Shown: piece after piece, positions 46,561-57,019 of the stretch
Numbering within the stretch: the first letter of the stretch is position 1
How the letters are laid out: each line of letters begins with the position of its first letter
Source: Xanthomonas rydalmerensis
GTDB lineage: Bacteria > Pseudomonadota > Gammaproteobacteria > Xanthomonadales > Xanthomonadaceae
Direction: 5' to 3'
Assembly: GCF_033170385.1 (NCBI RefSeq)
Contig: NZ_CP126170.1
Span: 3,000,001-3,064,000, forward strand
Length of the DNA stretch: 64,000 nt
Notes under the pieces: generated by a model
Database searches by the model: none
Seen by the model: only the letters and a program-made list of their open reading frames with translations
What the model was told of the DNA's origin: nothing
Position numbers and translations under genes: made by a program

Positions 46561-47847
46561 CTACGCCGATGGCGCCGGTCGAGCGGCGGACGCACGCGAT
46601 GCCAGCCCGGTCAACACCGCCGCGAACAGCAGCAGCGCCGCGCTCGCCACGAAGGTCGCCGCATAGCCGTGGCGATCGAACAGCATGCCGCCGACGGTCG
46701 AGCCCAGCGCGATGGCCAATTGGATCACCGCCACCATCAGGCCGCCACCGGCCTCGGCGCTCCCGGGCATCGCGCGCGCGATCCAACTCCACCAGCCCAC
46801 CGGCGCGGCGGTCGCCAGCAATCCCCACAGTGCCAGCAAGACCGCCACGGCGGCGACACGCGTACCGAACGGAATCAGGGCCAGGGCGACCGCCGCCATC
46901 AGCAGCGGAATCGCGATCAGGGTGCGATACAGGCTGCGCTGCAGCGCGGCGCCGACCAGCAGGGTGCCGAGCAGACCGGCCACGCCGATCCCCAGCAGGA
47001 GCCACGACAACACCGGCACCTTGGCCAGCGTCACCGTTTCCAGGAACGGGCGCACGTAGGTGAACAACGCGAACTGGCCCATGAAGAAGGCGGCGCAGGC
47101 CGCCATACCCAACGCGACCGCGCGCTGCCGGAGCAGGCCGAACACGTTGCCGGCCCCTGCCGCGCGCGCTGCGCTCATGGCCGGCAGGCTGGCCCACTGC
47201 CAGGCGAACGCCAGCACGGCCACCGGCACCAGGCACAGGAACGCGCCGCGCCAGCCGATCACCCCGCCCAGGTAGCTGCCGAGCGGCGCGGCGATCACCG
47301 TGGCCAGGGCGTTACCGCCATTGAAGATGGCCAGGGCGCGGGGCACCTGGGCCGGCGGCACCAGGCGCATCGCGGTCGCGGCCGACAACGACCAGAAGCC
47401 GCCGATCACCACGCCGATGAGCGCGCGCCCGGCCATGTAGGCCGCATAGTTCGGGGCCAACGCGACCACCGCGCCGGACACCGCCATCAGCCCGGTCAGC
47501 GCCAGCAACAGGCGCTTGCGGTCGATGGCCCCGGCCAGGGCGGGAATGGACACACTGGTGAGCACCGCGAGCGCACCGGAGATGGCGATGCCGTAGCCGA
47601 CCAACCCCTGGCTGACGTGCAGGTCGGCGGCCATCGGGGTCAGCAGGCTGACCGGCATGAACTCCGACGCGATCAGCGCGAACACGCACAGCGTCATCGC
47701 GTACACGCCGCCCCAATGGGCGCGCTGTGGGGCGGCGGCGGCCTGCCCGCGCCCCGCTTCCGCCGGCAGCGCCGCGCTCACCGCCCCGCTCCGTGGCGGC
47801 CGCAGCGCGCGAGGTGTTCGTGTGCGATCGGCCGCGTGCGATGGCAC
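46561..47847 (-). CDS. MFS transporter, drug/nucleoside efflux type (AraJ/NepI-like)
   Basis: Inner-membrane proton-driven exporter of unknown substrate. The 428-residue product has 12 predicted helices, starting GVYAMTLCVFALIASEFMPVSLLTPMAADLHVSQGLVGYGIAISGALAVLTS, the DHA1 opening. The motif A-like loop AGAIDRKRLLLALT and YMAGRALIGVVIGGFWSLSAATAMRLVPP are present. The first ~45 residues are hydrophilic and Arg/Ala-rich, so the true start may be internal. It sits between a hydrolase gene (22 bp) and the cyclophilin-like gene (9 bp). Confidence 0.88.
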   Translation of the reverse strand: MPSHAADRTRTPRALRPPRSGAVSAALPAEAGRGQAAAAPQRAHWGGVYAMTLCVFALIASEFMPVSLLTPMAADLHVSQGLVGYGIAISGALAVLTSVSIPALAGAIDRKRLLLALTGLMAVSGAVVALAPNYAAYMAGRALIGVVIGGFWSLSAATAMRLVPPAQVPRALAIFNGGNALATVIAAPLGSYLGGVIGWRGAFLCLVPVAVLAFAWQWASLPAMSAARAAGAGNVFGLLRQRAVALGMAACAAFFMGQFALFTYVRPFLETVTLAKVPVLSWLLLGIGVAGLLGTLLVGAALQRSLYRTLIAIPLLMAAVALALIPFGTRVAAVAVLLALWGLLATAAPVGWWSWIARAMPGSAEAGGGLMVAVIQLAIALGSTVGGMLFDRHGYAATFVASAALLLFAAVLTGLASRASAARPAPSA

Positions 47848-47869
47848 CCGCGCCTGCCCATGCGCACGC

Positions 47870-48904
47870 TCATGGCGCCCCCAGGGTTTGCCGGAAGAAC
47901 GAGGCCAGCTTGTCGAATGGGATCAGGTCGGTCCGGTCGTACAGGTCCACGTGGCCAGCGCCCTTCACCCAGTACAACTCCTTCGGCTGGCCCGCCAGGC
48001 GGAAGGCCTCTTCGCTGAATTCCTTCGAGTGCGCCTGGTCGCCGGCGATGAACAGCATCGGCCGCGGTGCGATGGTCGCGATGTCGTTGAACGGATAGAA
48101 GTTCATGAACTTGACGTTGCTGCTCAAGGTCGGGTGCGTGGTGAGCGCGGGCGAGGAACCGGCCGGGGTGAACTGGCCGCGCGCGGTGCGGTAGAAGTCG
48201 TAGAACTCGCGCTGGATGGGCGGGGTCTGCGCATCGAGCACGTGCACCGTGCCGCCGGTGTACTCGGTCTTGCCGCCGCCGAATTCCACGTCGCGCTGCC
48301 GCGCCGCGGCCGCGATGATCTGTTTGCGCTGCTCGACGGTCTGCGCGTGGTTGAGCCCATCGCGGTTGGCCGCCCCCATGTCGTACATGCTCACGGTGGC
48401 GATGGCCTTCATGCGCGGGTCGATCTTGGCCGCACTGATGACGAAGCTGCCGCTGCCGCAGATGCCGAGCACGCCGATGCGCTCGCGGTCCACGAACGCC
48501 CGGCTGCCCAGGTAGTCCACCGCCGCGCTGAACGCCTCGGCATACAGATCCGGCGCCACCGCATTGCGCGGCTGGCCCTCGCTCTCGCCCCAGAACGACT
48601 GGTCGATCGCCAGGGTGACGAAGCCCTGTTCGGCCAGCTTCTGCGCATACAGGTTAGAGCTCTGCTCCTTCACCGCGCCCATCGGGTGCCCGACCACGAT
48701 GGCCGGATAGCGGACACCGGCCTTGCGCTGCCTGGGCAGGAACAGGTTGCCCACGATCGTCATTCGGTACTGGTTGCGGAAGGAAACCTTTTCCGTGGCG
48801 ACGGCGTCGCTCTTGTAGAAGTTGTTCGCGCCATTGGCCATGTCCTGTCCCATCGCAGGTGAGGTGCCGGCCGCCAGGGCCAGGATCAGCAGCAGTCGTT
48901 GCAT
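47870..48904 (-). CDS. Secreted alpha/beta hydrolase (YcjY/dienelactone-hydrolase-like)
   Basis: The 344-residue precursor MQRLLLILALAAGTSPAMGQ has a signal peptide. The core has YPAIVVGHPMGAVKEQSSNLYAQKLAEQGFVTLAIDQSFWGESEG and the nucleophile region RIGVLGICGSGSFVISAA near 168. A Cys stands at the nucleophile position (GICGSG), as in YcjY and dienelactone hydrolases. A late Asp (FIAGDQAHSKEFS) and the His in VKGAGHVDLYD complete a triad. Ester substrate unknown. It lies 14 bp after the alcohol dehydrogenase gene in the same operon. Confidence 0.85.
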   Translation of the reverse strand: MQRLLLILALAAGTSPAMGQDMANGANNFYKSDAVATEKVSFRNQYRMTIVGNLFLPRQRKAGVRYPAIVVGHPMGAVKEQSSNLYAQKLAEQGFVTLAIDQSFWGESEGQPRNAVAPDLYAEAFSAAVDYLGSRAFVDRERIGVLGICGSGSFVISAAKIDPRMKAIATVSMYDMGAANRDGLNHAQTVEQRKQIIAAAARQRDVEFGGGKTEYTGGTVHVLDAQTPPIQREFYDFYRTARGQFTPAGSSPALTTHPTLSSNVKFMNFYPFNDIATIAPRPMLFIAGDQAHSKEFSEEAFRLAGQPKELYWVKGAGHVDLYDRTDLIPFDKLASFFRQTLGAP

Positions 48905-48918
48905 CGGTCTTCTCCCGG

Positions 48919-49968
48919 TCAGGCGGCCAAGGTGGCGTTGTCGATGACGAATCGGTATTTCACGTCGCCTTGCAGCATCCGTTCGTAGGCGGCGTTGATC
49001 TGCTCGGCGCGGATCAACTCGATGTCGGCGACGATGCCGTGCTCGGCGCAGAAATCCAGCATCTCCTGGGTCTCGGCAATGCCGCCGATCATCGAGCCGG
49101 CCAGGGTGCGACGCCGCATGATCAGGCTGAACACCGCCGGCGACGGATGCGGGCTGGCCGGCGCACCGACCAGCACCATTGCGCCGTCGCGCTTGAGCAG
49201 GCCCAGGAACGCGTCCAGGTCGTGCGCCGCGGCGACCGTGTCCACGATCAGGTCGATGCTCCCGGCATGCGCCGCCATTTCCTGCGCGTTGCGCGACACC
49301 ACCACCGCGTCGGCGCCCAGTGCCAGGGCAGCCTCGCGCTTGGCCTCGGCGGTGGTGAACGCGACGACGCGCGCGCCCATCGCATGGGCCAGTTTCACGC
49401 CGACGTGGCCGAGCCCGCCGATGCCGACGACGCCCACCGTCTTGCCGGGACCTGCGCCCCAGTGGCGCAGCGGCGAATAGGTGGTGATGCCCGCGCACAG
49501 CAGCGGCGCCACCGCCGCCAGTTGCCCTGCCGGGTGGCTGATTCTCAGCACGTAGCGCTGGTGGACCACGATCTGCTGCGAATAGCCGCCGAGGGTGTGG
49601 CCGGGCGCATCGGCGCTCGGGAAGTTGTAGGTGCCGACCATGCCGTCGCAGTAGTTCTCCAGTCCGCCTTCGCACTCCGCGCAGTGCCTGCAGCTGTCCA
49701 CGATGCAGCCGACGCCGACCAGGTCGCCCGGACGCATGCCGGCGACATGCGCACCGACCGCCGCGACGCGGCCCACGATCTCGTGTCCCGGCACGCACGG
49801 GAAGCGCGTACCGGCCCATTCGCCGCGGGCCTGGTGCAGGTCGGAATGGCAGATGCCGCAGTAGGCGATGTCGATGCGCACGTCGTGCGGGCCGAGCGTG
49901 CGGCGCACGATCCGCATGGGTTCGAGGGGCTGGTCGCCGGCGTGGGCGCCATAGGCGTTGACGAACAT
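48919..49968 (-). CDS. Zinc-dependent NAD(P) alcohol dehydrogenase (YahK/cinnamyl-type)
   Basis: Reduces aldehydes or oxidises alcohols with NADP(H). The 349-residue enzyme of the medium-chain family has catalytic zinc ligands in YCGICHSDLH near 36-45 and GHEIVGRV near 61. The four structural zinc Cys are in CIVDSCRHCAECEGGLENYC, and the Rossmann motif VGIGGLGHVGVKLAHAMG near 178. The YahK/YjgB group it resembles has broad aldehyde reductase activity, consistent with an aldehyde or electrophile response. It is the first gene of the operon, divergent from the LysR regulator. Confidence 0.92.
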   Translation of the reverse strand: MFVNAYGAHAGDQPLEPMRIVRRTLGPHDVRIDIAYCGICHSDLHQARGEWAGTRFPCVPGHEIVGRVAAVGAHVAGMRPGDLVGVGCIVDSCRHCAECEGGLENYCDGMVGTYNFPSADAPGHTLGGYSQQIVVHQRYVLRISHPAGQLAAVAPLLCAGITTYSPLRHWGAGPGKTVGVVGIGGLGHVGVKLAHAMGARVVAFTTAEAKREAALALGADAVVVSRNAQEMAAHAGSIDLIVDTVAAAHDLDAFLGLLKRDGAMVLVGAPASPHPSPAVFSLIMRRRTLAGSMIGGIAETQEMLDFCAEHGIVADIELIRAEQINAAYERMLQGDVKYRFVIDNATLAA

Positions 49969-50050
49969 GGCGGGATTCCGGTGGAGGGGAGGATGGCCAT
50001 TGTCGGCATCGCTGATCCGCCTGATAAGATGATGAATCCTTTCCTTCCCT

Positions 50051-50065
50051 ATTAGCCAAGCTAAT
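50051..50065. promoter_or_regulatory. Putative LysR-regulator site in the divergent gap
   Basis: ATTAGCCAAGCTAAT is a palindrome with 6-bp arms and a 3-bp centre, containing a T-N11-A element. It lies 23 bp before the LysR gene and 82 bp before the alcohol dehydrogenase gene, the usual place for autoregulation and divergent activation. Confidence 0.7.
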
Positions 50066-50088
50066 CAATCGACCTGTCAGACTGGGCC

Positions 50089-50976
50089 ATGGCACGACGC
50101 AATCTCAACGACCTGCTGGCCTTCGTCACCGTCGCCCGCGAAGGCAGCTTCACCCGCGCCGGCGCCGCGTTGGGGGTCACCCAGTCGGCGCTCAGCCAGG
50201 CGATCAAGGCGCTGGAAACGCGGCTGCAGATCCGCCTGCTCACCCGCACCACGCGCAGCGTTTCGCCCACTGCGGCGGGCCAGCGTCTGTTGCAGGCTAT
50301 CGGCAACCGCTTCGACGAGATCGAGTCGGAACTGGACGCGCTGACCGCGCTGCGCGACAAGCCCGCCGGCGTGGTCCGCATCACCAGCGGCGACCACATC
50401 CTGCACACCACCCTGCTGCCCAAGCTGATCCCGGTGCTGCAGCGCTATCCGGACGTGCAGATCGAGTTCGACGTCAGCTACGGTTTCCGCGACATTGTCG
50501 CCGACCGTTTCGACGCGGGCGTGCGCCTGGGCGAGAGCGTGGACAAGGACATGATCGCGATGCCGATCGGCCCGCCGCTGCGCATGGCCGCCGCGGCGGC
50601 GCCGGCCTACTTCCAGCAGCGCCCGCTGCCCAAGGTGCCGGGCGACCTGACCCAACACCGCTGCATCAACATCCGCTTCCCCACCCATGGCGGCCTGTAC
50701 GTGTGGGAGTTCGAGCGGCGCAACCGGCAGGTGAACGTGCGGGTCGAAGGCCAGGTGACGTTCAGCACCTCGCCGCCGATCGTGCGCGCCGCGCTCGACG
50801 GACTCGGCATCGCGTTCCTGCCCGAGCAGGAATTCGCGCCCCATCTCGAGGACGGTCGCCTGGTGCGGGTGCTGGAGGACTGGTGCCCGCCATTCTCCGG
50901 CTACCATCTCTACTACCCCAGCCGCCGCCAGCACTCGCCGGCGTTCTCGCTGGTGCTCGACGCACTGCGCCTTTGA
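50089..50976 (+). CDS. LysR-family transcriptional regulator
   Basis: Probable regulator of the divergent dehydrogenase/hydrolase/MFS/cyclophilin-like operon. The 295-residue protein has the N-terminal helix-turn-helix LNDLLAFVTVAREGSFTRAGAALGVTQSALSQAIKALETRLQIRLLTRTTRSVSPTAAG (about 4-63) and a substrate-binding domain starting VVRITSGDHIL. Its closest type is the group of LysR regulators paired with aldo-keto or alcohol dehydrogenases. Inducer unknown; an electrophile is the simple guess. Confidence 0.92.
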   Translation: MARRNLNDLLAFVTVAREGSFTRAGAALGVTQSALSQAIKALETRLQIRLLTRTTRSVSPTAAGQRLLQAIGNRFDEIESELDALTALRDKPAGVVRITSGDHILHTTLLPKLIPVLQRYPDVQIEFDVSYGFRDIVADRFDAGVRLGESVDKDMIAMPIGPPLRMAAAAAPAYFQQRPLPKVPGDLTQHRCINIRFPTHGGLYVWEFERRNRQVNVRVEGQVTFSTSPPIVRAALDGLGIAFLPEQEFAPHLEDGRLVRVLEDWCPPFSGYHLYYPSRRQHSPAFSLVLDALRL

Positions 50977-51073
50977 GTGCGCCGCGCGGCCGCGGCAACC
51001 GCGCCGGCCAGCGAGTGCGGCGCGCGTCGCGCGCCGTGTCCGGCGTGGCCGCACGCACGTTCGCTAGCGGCGC

Positions 51074-52990
51074 TCAGCGCACCGGCAGCTCGATGTAGCT
51101 GGCCTGCTGCGGCGTGTGCCAGATCCGCTGCGTCGCCTTCTGGTAATCGCCCGGCTTGGCGAAGTAGATGTTGGGCACGTAGGTCTGCGGGTTGCGGTCG
51201 TACAGCGGGAACAGCGTGGACTGCACCTGCACCATGATCCGGTGGCCGCGCTCGAAGGTGTGGTTGGCGGTGGGCAGGCCGAAGCGGTAGGCCAGCGGCT
51301 GGTTCGGGGTCAGCGGCGCCGGATGCTCGAAGCTTTCGCGGTAGCGGCCGCGGAAGATCGCCAGCGACACCGGCAGCTCGTAGCCGCCCAGCTTCGGCTC
51401 GGACGCCATCTGGTCCGGATACACGTCGATCAGCTTCACCACCCAGTCGCTGTCGCTGCCGCTGGTGGAGGCCTGCAGGTGCACCTGCGGCGCGCCGGCG
51501 ATGCGCAGCGGCGCCTGCAGCGGTTCGCTGACGAAGGTCAGCACGTCCGGGCGGCCGTCGACGAAGCGCTGGTCGTGCACCAGCCAGGTGGTCCACATGT
51601 CGCGGTCGCCGAACACCACCGGGCGCGGCACGAACGGCACCGGCTTGGCCGGGTCGGAGACGTACTCGGTGTAGTCTCCCTGCCCGGCCTTGGGCGCTTC
51701 GAACGAAACGCGGCCGCCGGCCTCCAGGTACAGCGGCTTGCTCTGCGCCGGGCAGCCCTGCGCGCAGCTCAGCGGCCAGCGCTGCAGGCGGTCCCAGTGG
51801 TTGGCGCCGGTGTCGTAGATCAGCACCGGCGGCGTGTCGGCCTTGGGCGCGCCGTCGACCAGGTACTGGTCGAAGAACGGCTTGAGCACGTCGCGGCGGA
51901 ACTGCAGCGCGGTGTCGCCGTCGAACTGCAGCGCGCCCAACGAGGCGCCCTCGTAGTTGACCTGGCTGTGCCGCCACGGCCCCATCACCAGGTAGTTCCT
52001 GTCGTTGCCGGTGTCGCGCGGCTCCATCGCCTCGTAGCTGTGGATCGCGCCCCACATGTCTTCCTGGTCCCACAGCCCCTGCAGCCACATCGTCGGCACC
52101 TTCAGCGGGGTGCGCGCCATCACCTTGTCCAGCGCCTGCTCCTGCCAGAACGCATCGTAGGCCGGGTGCTCGGTGAGCTTGCGCCACCACGGCAACTGCT
52201 CCAGGCCGGCGGCCTTGGCGTAGTCGCCGGCCGAACCGGCGCGCAGGAAGTTGCTGTAGTCGTCGTAGCCGTGGCGCGGAATGCCCTCGCCTTTGCCACG
52301 CTTGGTCATCTGGCCGGTGAAGTAGTCCAGGTTGACCTGGCGGAAGGCGCCGTAGTTGAGCCAGTCGTCGCCCATCCAGCCGTCGATCATCGGGCTTTCC
52401 GGCGCGGCCACCTTCAGCGCCGGATGCGGATCGGCCAGCGCCATCACCACGGTGAAGCCCTCGTAGGACGAGCCGATCATGCCGACCTTGCCGTTGGATT
52501 CGGGCACGTGCTTGACCAGCCAGTCGATGGTGTCCCAGGCGTCGGTGGCGTGGTCGACCTTGGTCGGGTTGAGCGGCCCGCGCAGCGGCCGCGTCACCAC
52601 GTAGTCGCCCTCCGAGCCGTACTTGCCGCGGATGTCCTGGAACACGCGGATGTAGCCGCCGTCGACGAACACTTCGTCGCCCTGCGGCAACAGGTCGCGC
52701 ATGTGCGGCGAGGCCAGCCGGCTGGCGCGGCCGCTGGCGTCGTAAGGCGTGCGGGTCAGCAGGATCGGCGCGCCGTGCGCGTCCTTGGGCAGCACGATCA
52801 CCGTGTGCAGCTTGACCCCGTCGCGCATCGGAATCATCACCTCGCGCTTGACGTAGTCGTTGGCCGCGGTCGGTGCGACGAACGGCTTGCCGGTGATGTC
52901 CGGCGTCATCGGCGCGGTCTGGGCCAACGCGGTGCCAGCGGTGGCGAGAGCGACGGCAGCGGCGAGCAGGCAGGGAGCGAGGCGGCGCAT
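51074..52990 (-). CDS. Alpha-amino acid ester hydrolase (beta-lactam antibiotic acylase family)
   Basis: Periplasmic enzyme of the X-Pro/CocE hydrolase fold that cleaves alpha-amino acid esters and amides, including ampicillin-type side chains. The 638-residue precursor has a signal peptide ending TALAQT. The nucleophile motif MIGSSYEGFTVVMAL fits GXSYXG with Ser at 175; the acidic cluster is in PMIDGWMGDDW and GLWDQEDMWGA (triad Asp plus carboxylates), and the His is in MGPWRHSQVNY. The C-terminal jelly-roll (about 430-638) ends ...SYIELPVR. The sequence matches what I recall of the crystallised X. citri enzyme over most of its length. It is monocistronic; the 235-bp gap after it (52991-53225) shows no gene. 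Confidence 0.9.
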   Translation of the reverse strand: MRRLAPCLLAAAVALATAGTALAQTAPMTPDITGKPFVAPTAANDYVKREVMIPMRDGVKLHTVIVLPKDAHGAPILLTRTPYDASGRASRLASPHMRDLLPQGDEVFVDGGYIRVFQDIRGKYGSEGDYVVTRPLRGPLNPTKVDHATDAWDTIDWLVKHVPESNGKVGMIGSSYEGFTVVMALADPHPALKVAAPESPMIDGWMGDDWLNYGAFRQVNLDYFTGQMTKRGKGEGIPRHGYDDYSNFLRAGSAGDYAKAAGLEQLPWWRKLTEHPAYDAFWQEQALDKVMARTPLKVPTMWLQGLWDQEDMWGAIHSYEAMEPRDTGNDRNYLVMGPWRHSQVNYEGASLGALQFDGDTALQFRRDVLKPFFDQYLVDGAPKADTPPVLIYDTGANHWDRLQRWPLSCAQGCPAQSKPLYLEAGGRVSFEAPKAGQGDYTEYVSDPAKPVPFVPRPVVFGDRDMWTTWLVHDQRFVDGRPDVLTFVSEPLQAPLRIAGAPQVHLQASTSGSDSDWVVKLIDVYPDQMASEPKLGGYELPVSLAIFRGRYRESFEHPAPLTPNQPLAYRFGLPTANHTFERGHRIMVQVQSTLFPLYDRNPQTYVPNIYFAKPGDYQKATQRIWHTPQQASYIELPVR

Positions 52991-53225
52991 GGGCGTTGGA
53001 TCCGGAAAGGAGGCGAATCCGCGACGCTAGGCGACGGCGCGTTGCTCGGCAAGTGACAAAGGCTGGGTCGCCGATCCTGGCCGCTGATATGGCGGTGTGC
53101 GAGCGCACAGGCGCGCTATTCCGATCAGCACAGGTTGCCACCCTGCTTCACCGCCACCAGCAGGACGCCGATCCCTCACATGCCAGGCAGCTCAGGCGCC
53201 CGCCCAACCAATGTGCGGCGGCGCC

Positions 53226-54473
<1,248 letters not shown>

Positions 54474-54491
54474 TGGGGGCTCCGGTGGCTA

Positions 54492-54680
54492 GGATTCGGG
54501 ATTCGGGATTCGGGATTCGGGATTCGGAAAGGCTACGCGCTGCGCCGGCGGATGAAAGGCGGCGAGCGCGAGGCGCAACATCGCATGCGCGCGCATTGCA
54601 GCGGGATCGGCGGCGCCGTCGCGGCCACCGTGGGGCGGGCGCGCTTACGCCGATTCCCCATTCCCGACTCCCGATTCCCG
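54492..54680. repeat. Facing GGGATTC repeat pair between proA and proB
   Basis: Left arm 54492-54527 has five near-perfect tandem copies of GGATTCG. Right arm 54651-54680 has the inverse (GATTCCCCATTCCCGACTCC). The right arm lies within the end of proB and encodes its last residues (RESGVGNGESA). About 120 bp without a gene lies between. Confidence 0.8.
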
Positions 54681-55835
54681 CACCACCACCAGATCGTCGC
54701 GATGAATCACGTTCTCGCCGTAGTTGTAGCCCAGGATCGCCTCGATGTCGCGCGAGTGGCGGCCAGCGATGCGGCGGATGTCCACCGCCGCGTACTGGCT
54801 GACGCCGCGCGCCAGGCAGCGCTCGCCGGCCGCGTCGCGCAGCCGCACCTCGACCATGTCGCCGCGGCGGAACTCGCCCACGGCGCCGGCCACGCCACCC
54901 GGCAGCAGCGAGGCGCCCTTGTCGAGCAGCGCGGCCGCGGCGCCGGCATCGACCAGGATCGCGCCCGGTTCCACCGGCACGTGGCGCAGCCAGTACTTGC
55001 GCGCGGCGATGCGGGTGCGCGCGGCATGGATGCGGGTGCCGCGCAGGCGGTCCTGGGCCAGGCCGCGCACCACCTCGGCGCTGCGGCCGTTGAACAGATA
55101 GGTCTCGATGCCGGCGGCGCCGGCCTTGGCCGCGGCCTCCAGCTTGGTGCGCATGCCGCCGGTGCCCACGCCGCTGCCGCTGCCGCCCGCCATCGCCAGC
55201 ACCGCCGCGCTCAGTTCCTGCACCTCGTGCAGCGGCTGCGCCTGCGAGTCACGGCGCGGGTCGGCGGTGTACAGGCCGTCGATGTCGGTGGCGATGAACA
55301 GCGCATCGGCGTCGACCAGGGCGGCGACGATCGCGGCCAGGTTGTCGTTGTCGCCGAGCTTGAGTTCGTCCACCGAGACGGTGTCGTTCTCGTTGACTAC
55401 CGGCAGTGCGCCCAGCCGCAACAGTTCGCCCAGGGTGGCGCGTGCGTTGAGGTAGCGGCGGCGGTTGCGCAGGTCGTCGTGGGTCAGCAGCACCTGCGCC
55501 ACCGGCCGTTCGAAGAAGCGCTGCCACAGCGCGATCAGCTGCGCCTGGCCGAGCGCGGCCAGCGCCTGCCGCGCAGCCAGCGCCGCGCCGGCTTCGGCGG
55601 CCTTGGGCACGATGGCGCGGCCGGCGGCGACCGCGCCGGAGGACACGATCACCAGTTCACGCCCGGCCGCCAGGTTGGCCGAGACGAACTGCGCCAGGCC
55701 CAGCGCGAAGCGTGGCGTGAGGCCGCCGCCGTCGGCGGCCAGCAGGCTGCTGCCGACCTTGAGCACCGCGCGCCGCCAGGGCGGCAGCGCTTGCTCGACG
55801 AAGGGCGTGGCGGCGGTGGCGGTCGGTGCGGTCAT
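54645..55835 (-). CDS. proB: Glutamate 5-kinase with PUA domain
   Basis: Phosphorylates glutamate in the first step of proline synthesis; feedback-sensitive in the family. The 396-residue product has an amino acid kinase domain: RAVLKVGSSLL near 22, VIVSSGAVAAGR, NENDTVSVDELKLGDNDNLAAIVAALVDADALFIATDIDGLY, and GTGGMRTKLEAA. A C-terminal PUA domain runs about 297-375 (GAILVDAGAAAALLDKGASLLPGGV...). The last 11 residues, RESGVGNGESA, come from a dispersed repeat. It precedes proA in the transcript. Confidence 0.95.
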   Translation of the reverse strand: MTAPTATAATPFVEQALPPWRRAVLKVGSSLLAADGGGLTPRFALGLAQFVSANLAAGRELVIVSSGAVAAGRAIVPKAAEAGAALAARQALAALGQAQLIALWQRFFERPVAQVLLTHDDLRNRRRYLNARATLGELLRLGALPVVNENDTVSVDELKLGDNDNLAAIVAALVDADALFIATDIDGLYTADPRRDSQAQPLHEVQELSAAVLAMAGGSGSGVGTGGMRTKLEAAAKAGAAGIETYLFNGRSAEVVRGLAQDRLRGTRIHAARTRIAARKYWLRHVPVEPGAILVDAGAAAALLDKGASLLPGGVAGAVGEFRRGDMVEVRLRDAAGERCLARGVSQYAAVDIRRIAGRHSRDIEAILGYNYGENVIHRDDLVVVRESGVGNGESA

Positions 55836-55851
55836 CGGGCGCTCGCTCGGC

Positions 55852-56109
55852 TCAGTGCGCGTTCCAGGCGTACACGGTCAGCTCGGACGCGGCCTGGAGC
55901 GCCAGCGGATCCTCGGCGACGATGGCCTGCGCCTGCGCCAGGCTGTCCACGTTCTTGAGCACATAGGCACCGCCGCTGCCGTCGCCGAAGCCACCGCTGC
56001 GCTCCAGCAGCCCGCGCTCGCGCAGCGCGGCCAGGAAGTCGCGATGCGGCTGGATCACCGACTCCGGAAACGCCGGCTTGCGCATCGCCATCACCAGGTA
56101 CAACGTCAT
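55852..56109 (-). CDS. YciI-like protein
   Basis: The 85-residue product MTLYLVMAMRKPAFPESVIQ has the YCII layout, with HRDFLAALRERGLLERSGGFGDGSGGAYVLKNVDSLAQAQAIVAEDPL: a His near 22, then a beta-strand, then the conserved AEDP segment. GGAGAAG precedes the start. It is one of two YciI-like genes in this window (other at 20423). It lies 17 bp before proB in the same strand unit, so it is probably co-transcribed; its role there is unknown. Confidence 0.88.
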   Translation of the reverse strand: MTLYLVMAMRKPAFPESVIQPHRDFLAALRERGLLERSGGFGDGSGGAYVLKNVDSLAQAQAIVAEDPLALQAASELTVYAWNAH

Positions 56110-56179
56110 TGCCTTCTCCTGCATGCGAGGCGCGGCATGGCATGCGCCTCCGGTAAAAGTTCGACGACCGCGCGCTGCG

Positions 56180-57019
56180 TCAGCGCACCGGCGGTGGTGC
56201 CTCCGCGCGGGCGCCGAGGCCGGGAAACAGCCGCAGCAGCCGTCGCAGGTTGTCCTGCGGGGCGACATCGCCGGCCTCGTCCATCCAGCGTTCGTCCGCC
56301 TCCGGATGCGGCCCGGCCAGCACCACCGTGCCGCGGCCATGGCGATAACGCGCGATCGCCACGTCGCCGTTGCCGTACTGGGCGATCGGCACGAAGCCGT
56401 CCGCCGCGCTGCCGGTGAGGAACGGGCCGTCCTGATAGTAGACGCGCTGCCAGGTTCCGTCCCAGCGGATGGCGATGGTGTGGTCGCCTTCGTCGTCGAT
56501 GCCCGAGCGCGGACGCCCGACTTCCGACTGCAGCGCCACATCGACCAGGCCGATGCCGTCGCGGTCGGCCAGGTACGCCCCCATGCACAGGCCCAAGAAA
56601 CCCTTGCCGCCGCTGACGAAGTCGCGCAGGGCATCGGCGCCATCGTCGCCGAGGGCGGCGTACGCGGCCGGGATGTCCTGGCCGCCGCCGGGCTGGATGT
56701 ACAGATCGACGTCGTGCAGCGTGGCGGGGGTCACGTGCAGCGGCTCGCGCTCGCCGACATAGACGATCGTCAGCGGCAGCCCGGTCGCGCGCAGCGCATC
56801 CACCACCATTTCCGAGCAGCCGCGGCAGCCGGCCGCACCGCGGTAGACCGCCACCTTCGGCGCCGCACCGACCGCCGCGCTGGCCGGGGCCGCGGGCAGC
56901 GCCAGCAGCCCCACGGCGAGCAGCGCCAAGGCGATGGTCCGCAGGCCGCCCGCCCTGCCTGGCCACGCGGGCGATGCGATCGCCGGGCGCCAGCCTGTGG
57001 GACGGCCACGCAGGCTCAT
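56180..57019 (-). CDS. Secreted protein with BPL_N-like (class I glutamine amidotransferase-like) domain
   Basis: The 279-residue precursor has a long signal or anchor segment ([25 protein letters not shown], about 26-50). The mature domain starts [26 protein letters not shown] and has [49 protein letters not shown], the nucleophile-elbow Cys (GLCMGAY) of the glutamine amidotransferase fold seen in BPL_N proteins. Cys pairs GCRGC suggest a disulfide or metal. Start overlaps the argH stop, so it is translated with argH. Substrate and reason for this linkage are unknown. Confidence 0.75.
   Translation of the reverse strand: MSLRGRPTGWRPAIASPAWPGRAGGLRTIALALLAVGLLALPAAPASAAVGAAPKVAVYRGAAGCRGCSEMVVDALRATGLPLTIVYVGEREPLHVTPATLHDVDLYIQPGGGQDIPAAYAALGDDGADALRDFVSGGKGFLGLCMGAYLADRDGIGLVDVALQSEVGRPRSGIDDEGDHTIAIRWDGTWQRVYYQDGPFLTGSAADGFVPIAQYGNGDVAIARYRHGRGTVVLAGPHPEADERWMDEAGDVAPQDNLRRLLRLFPGLGARAEAPPPVR

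Noticed and set aside
54492..54527. Tandem GGATTCG repeats considered as a CRISPR array
   Set aside because: Units are 7 bp with no spacers and no cas genes nearby; it is a simple tandem repeat arm.
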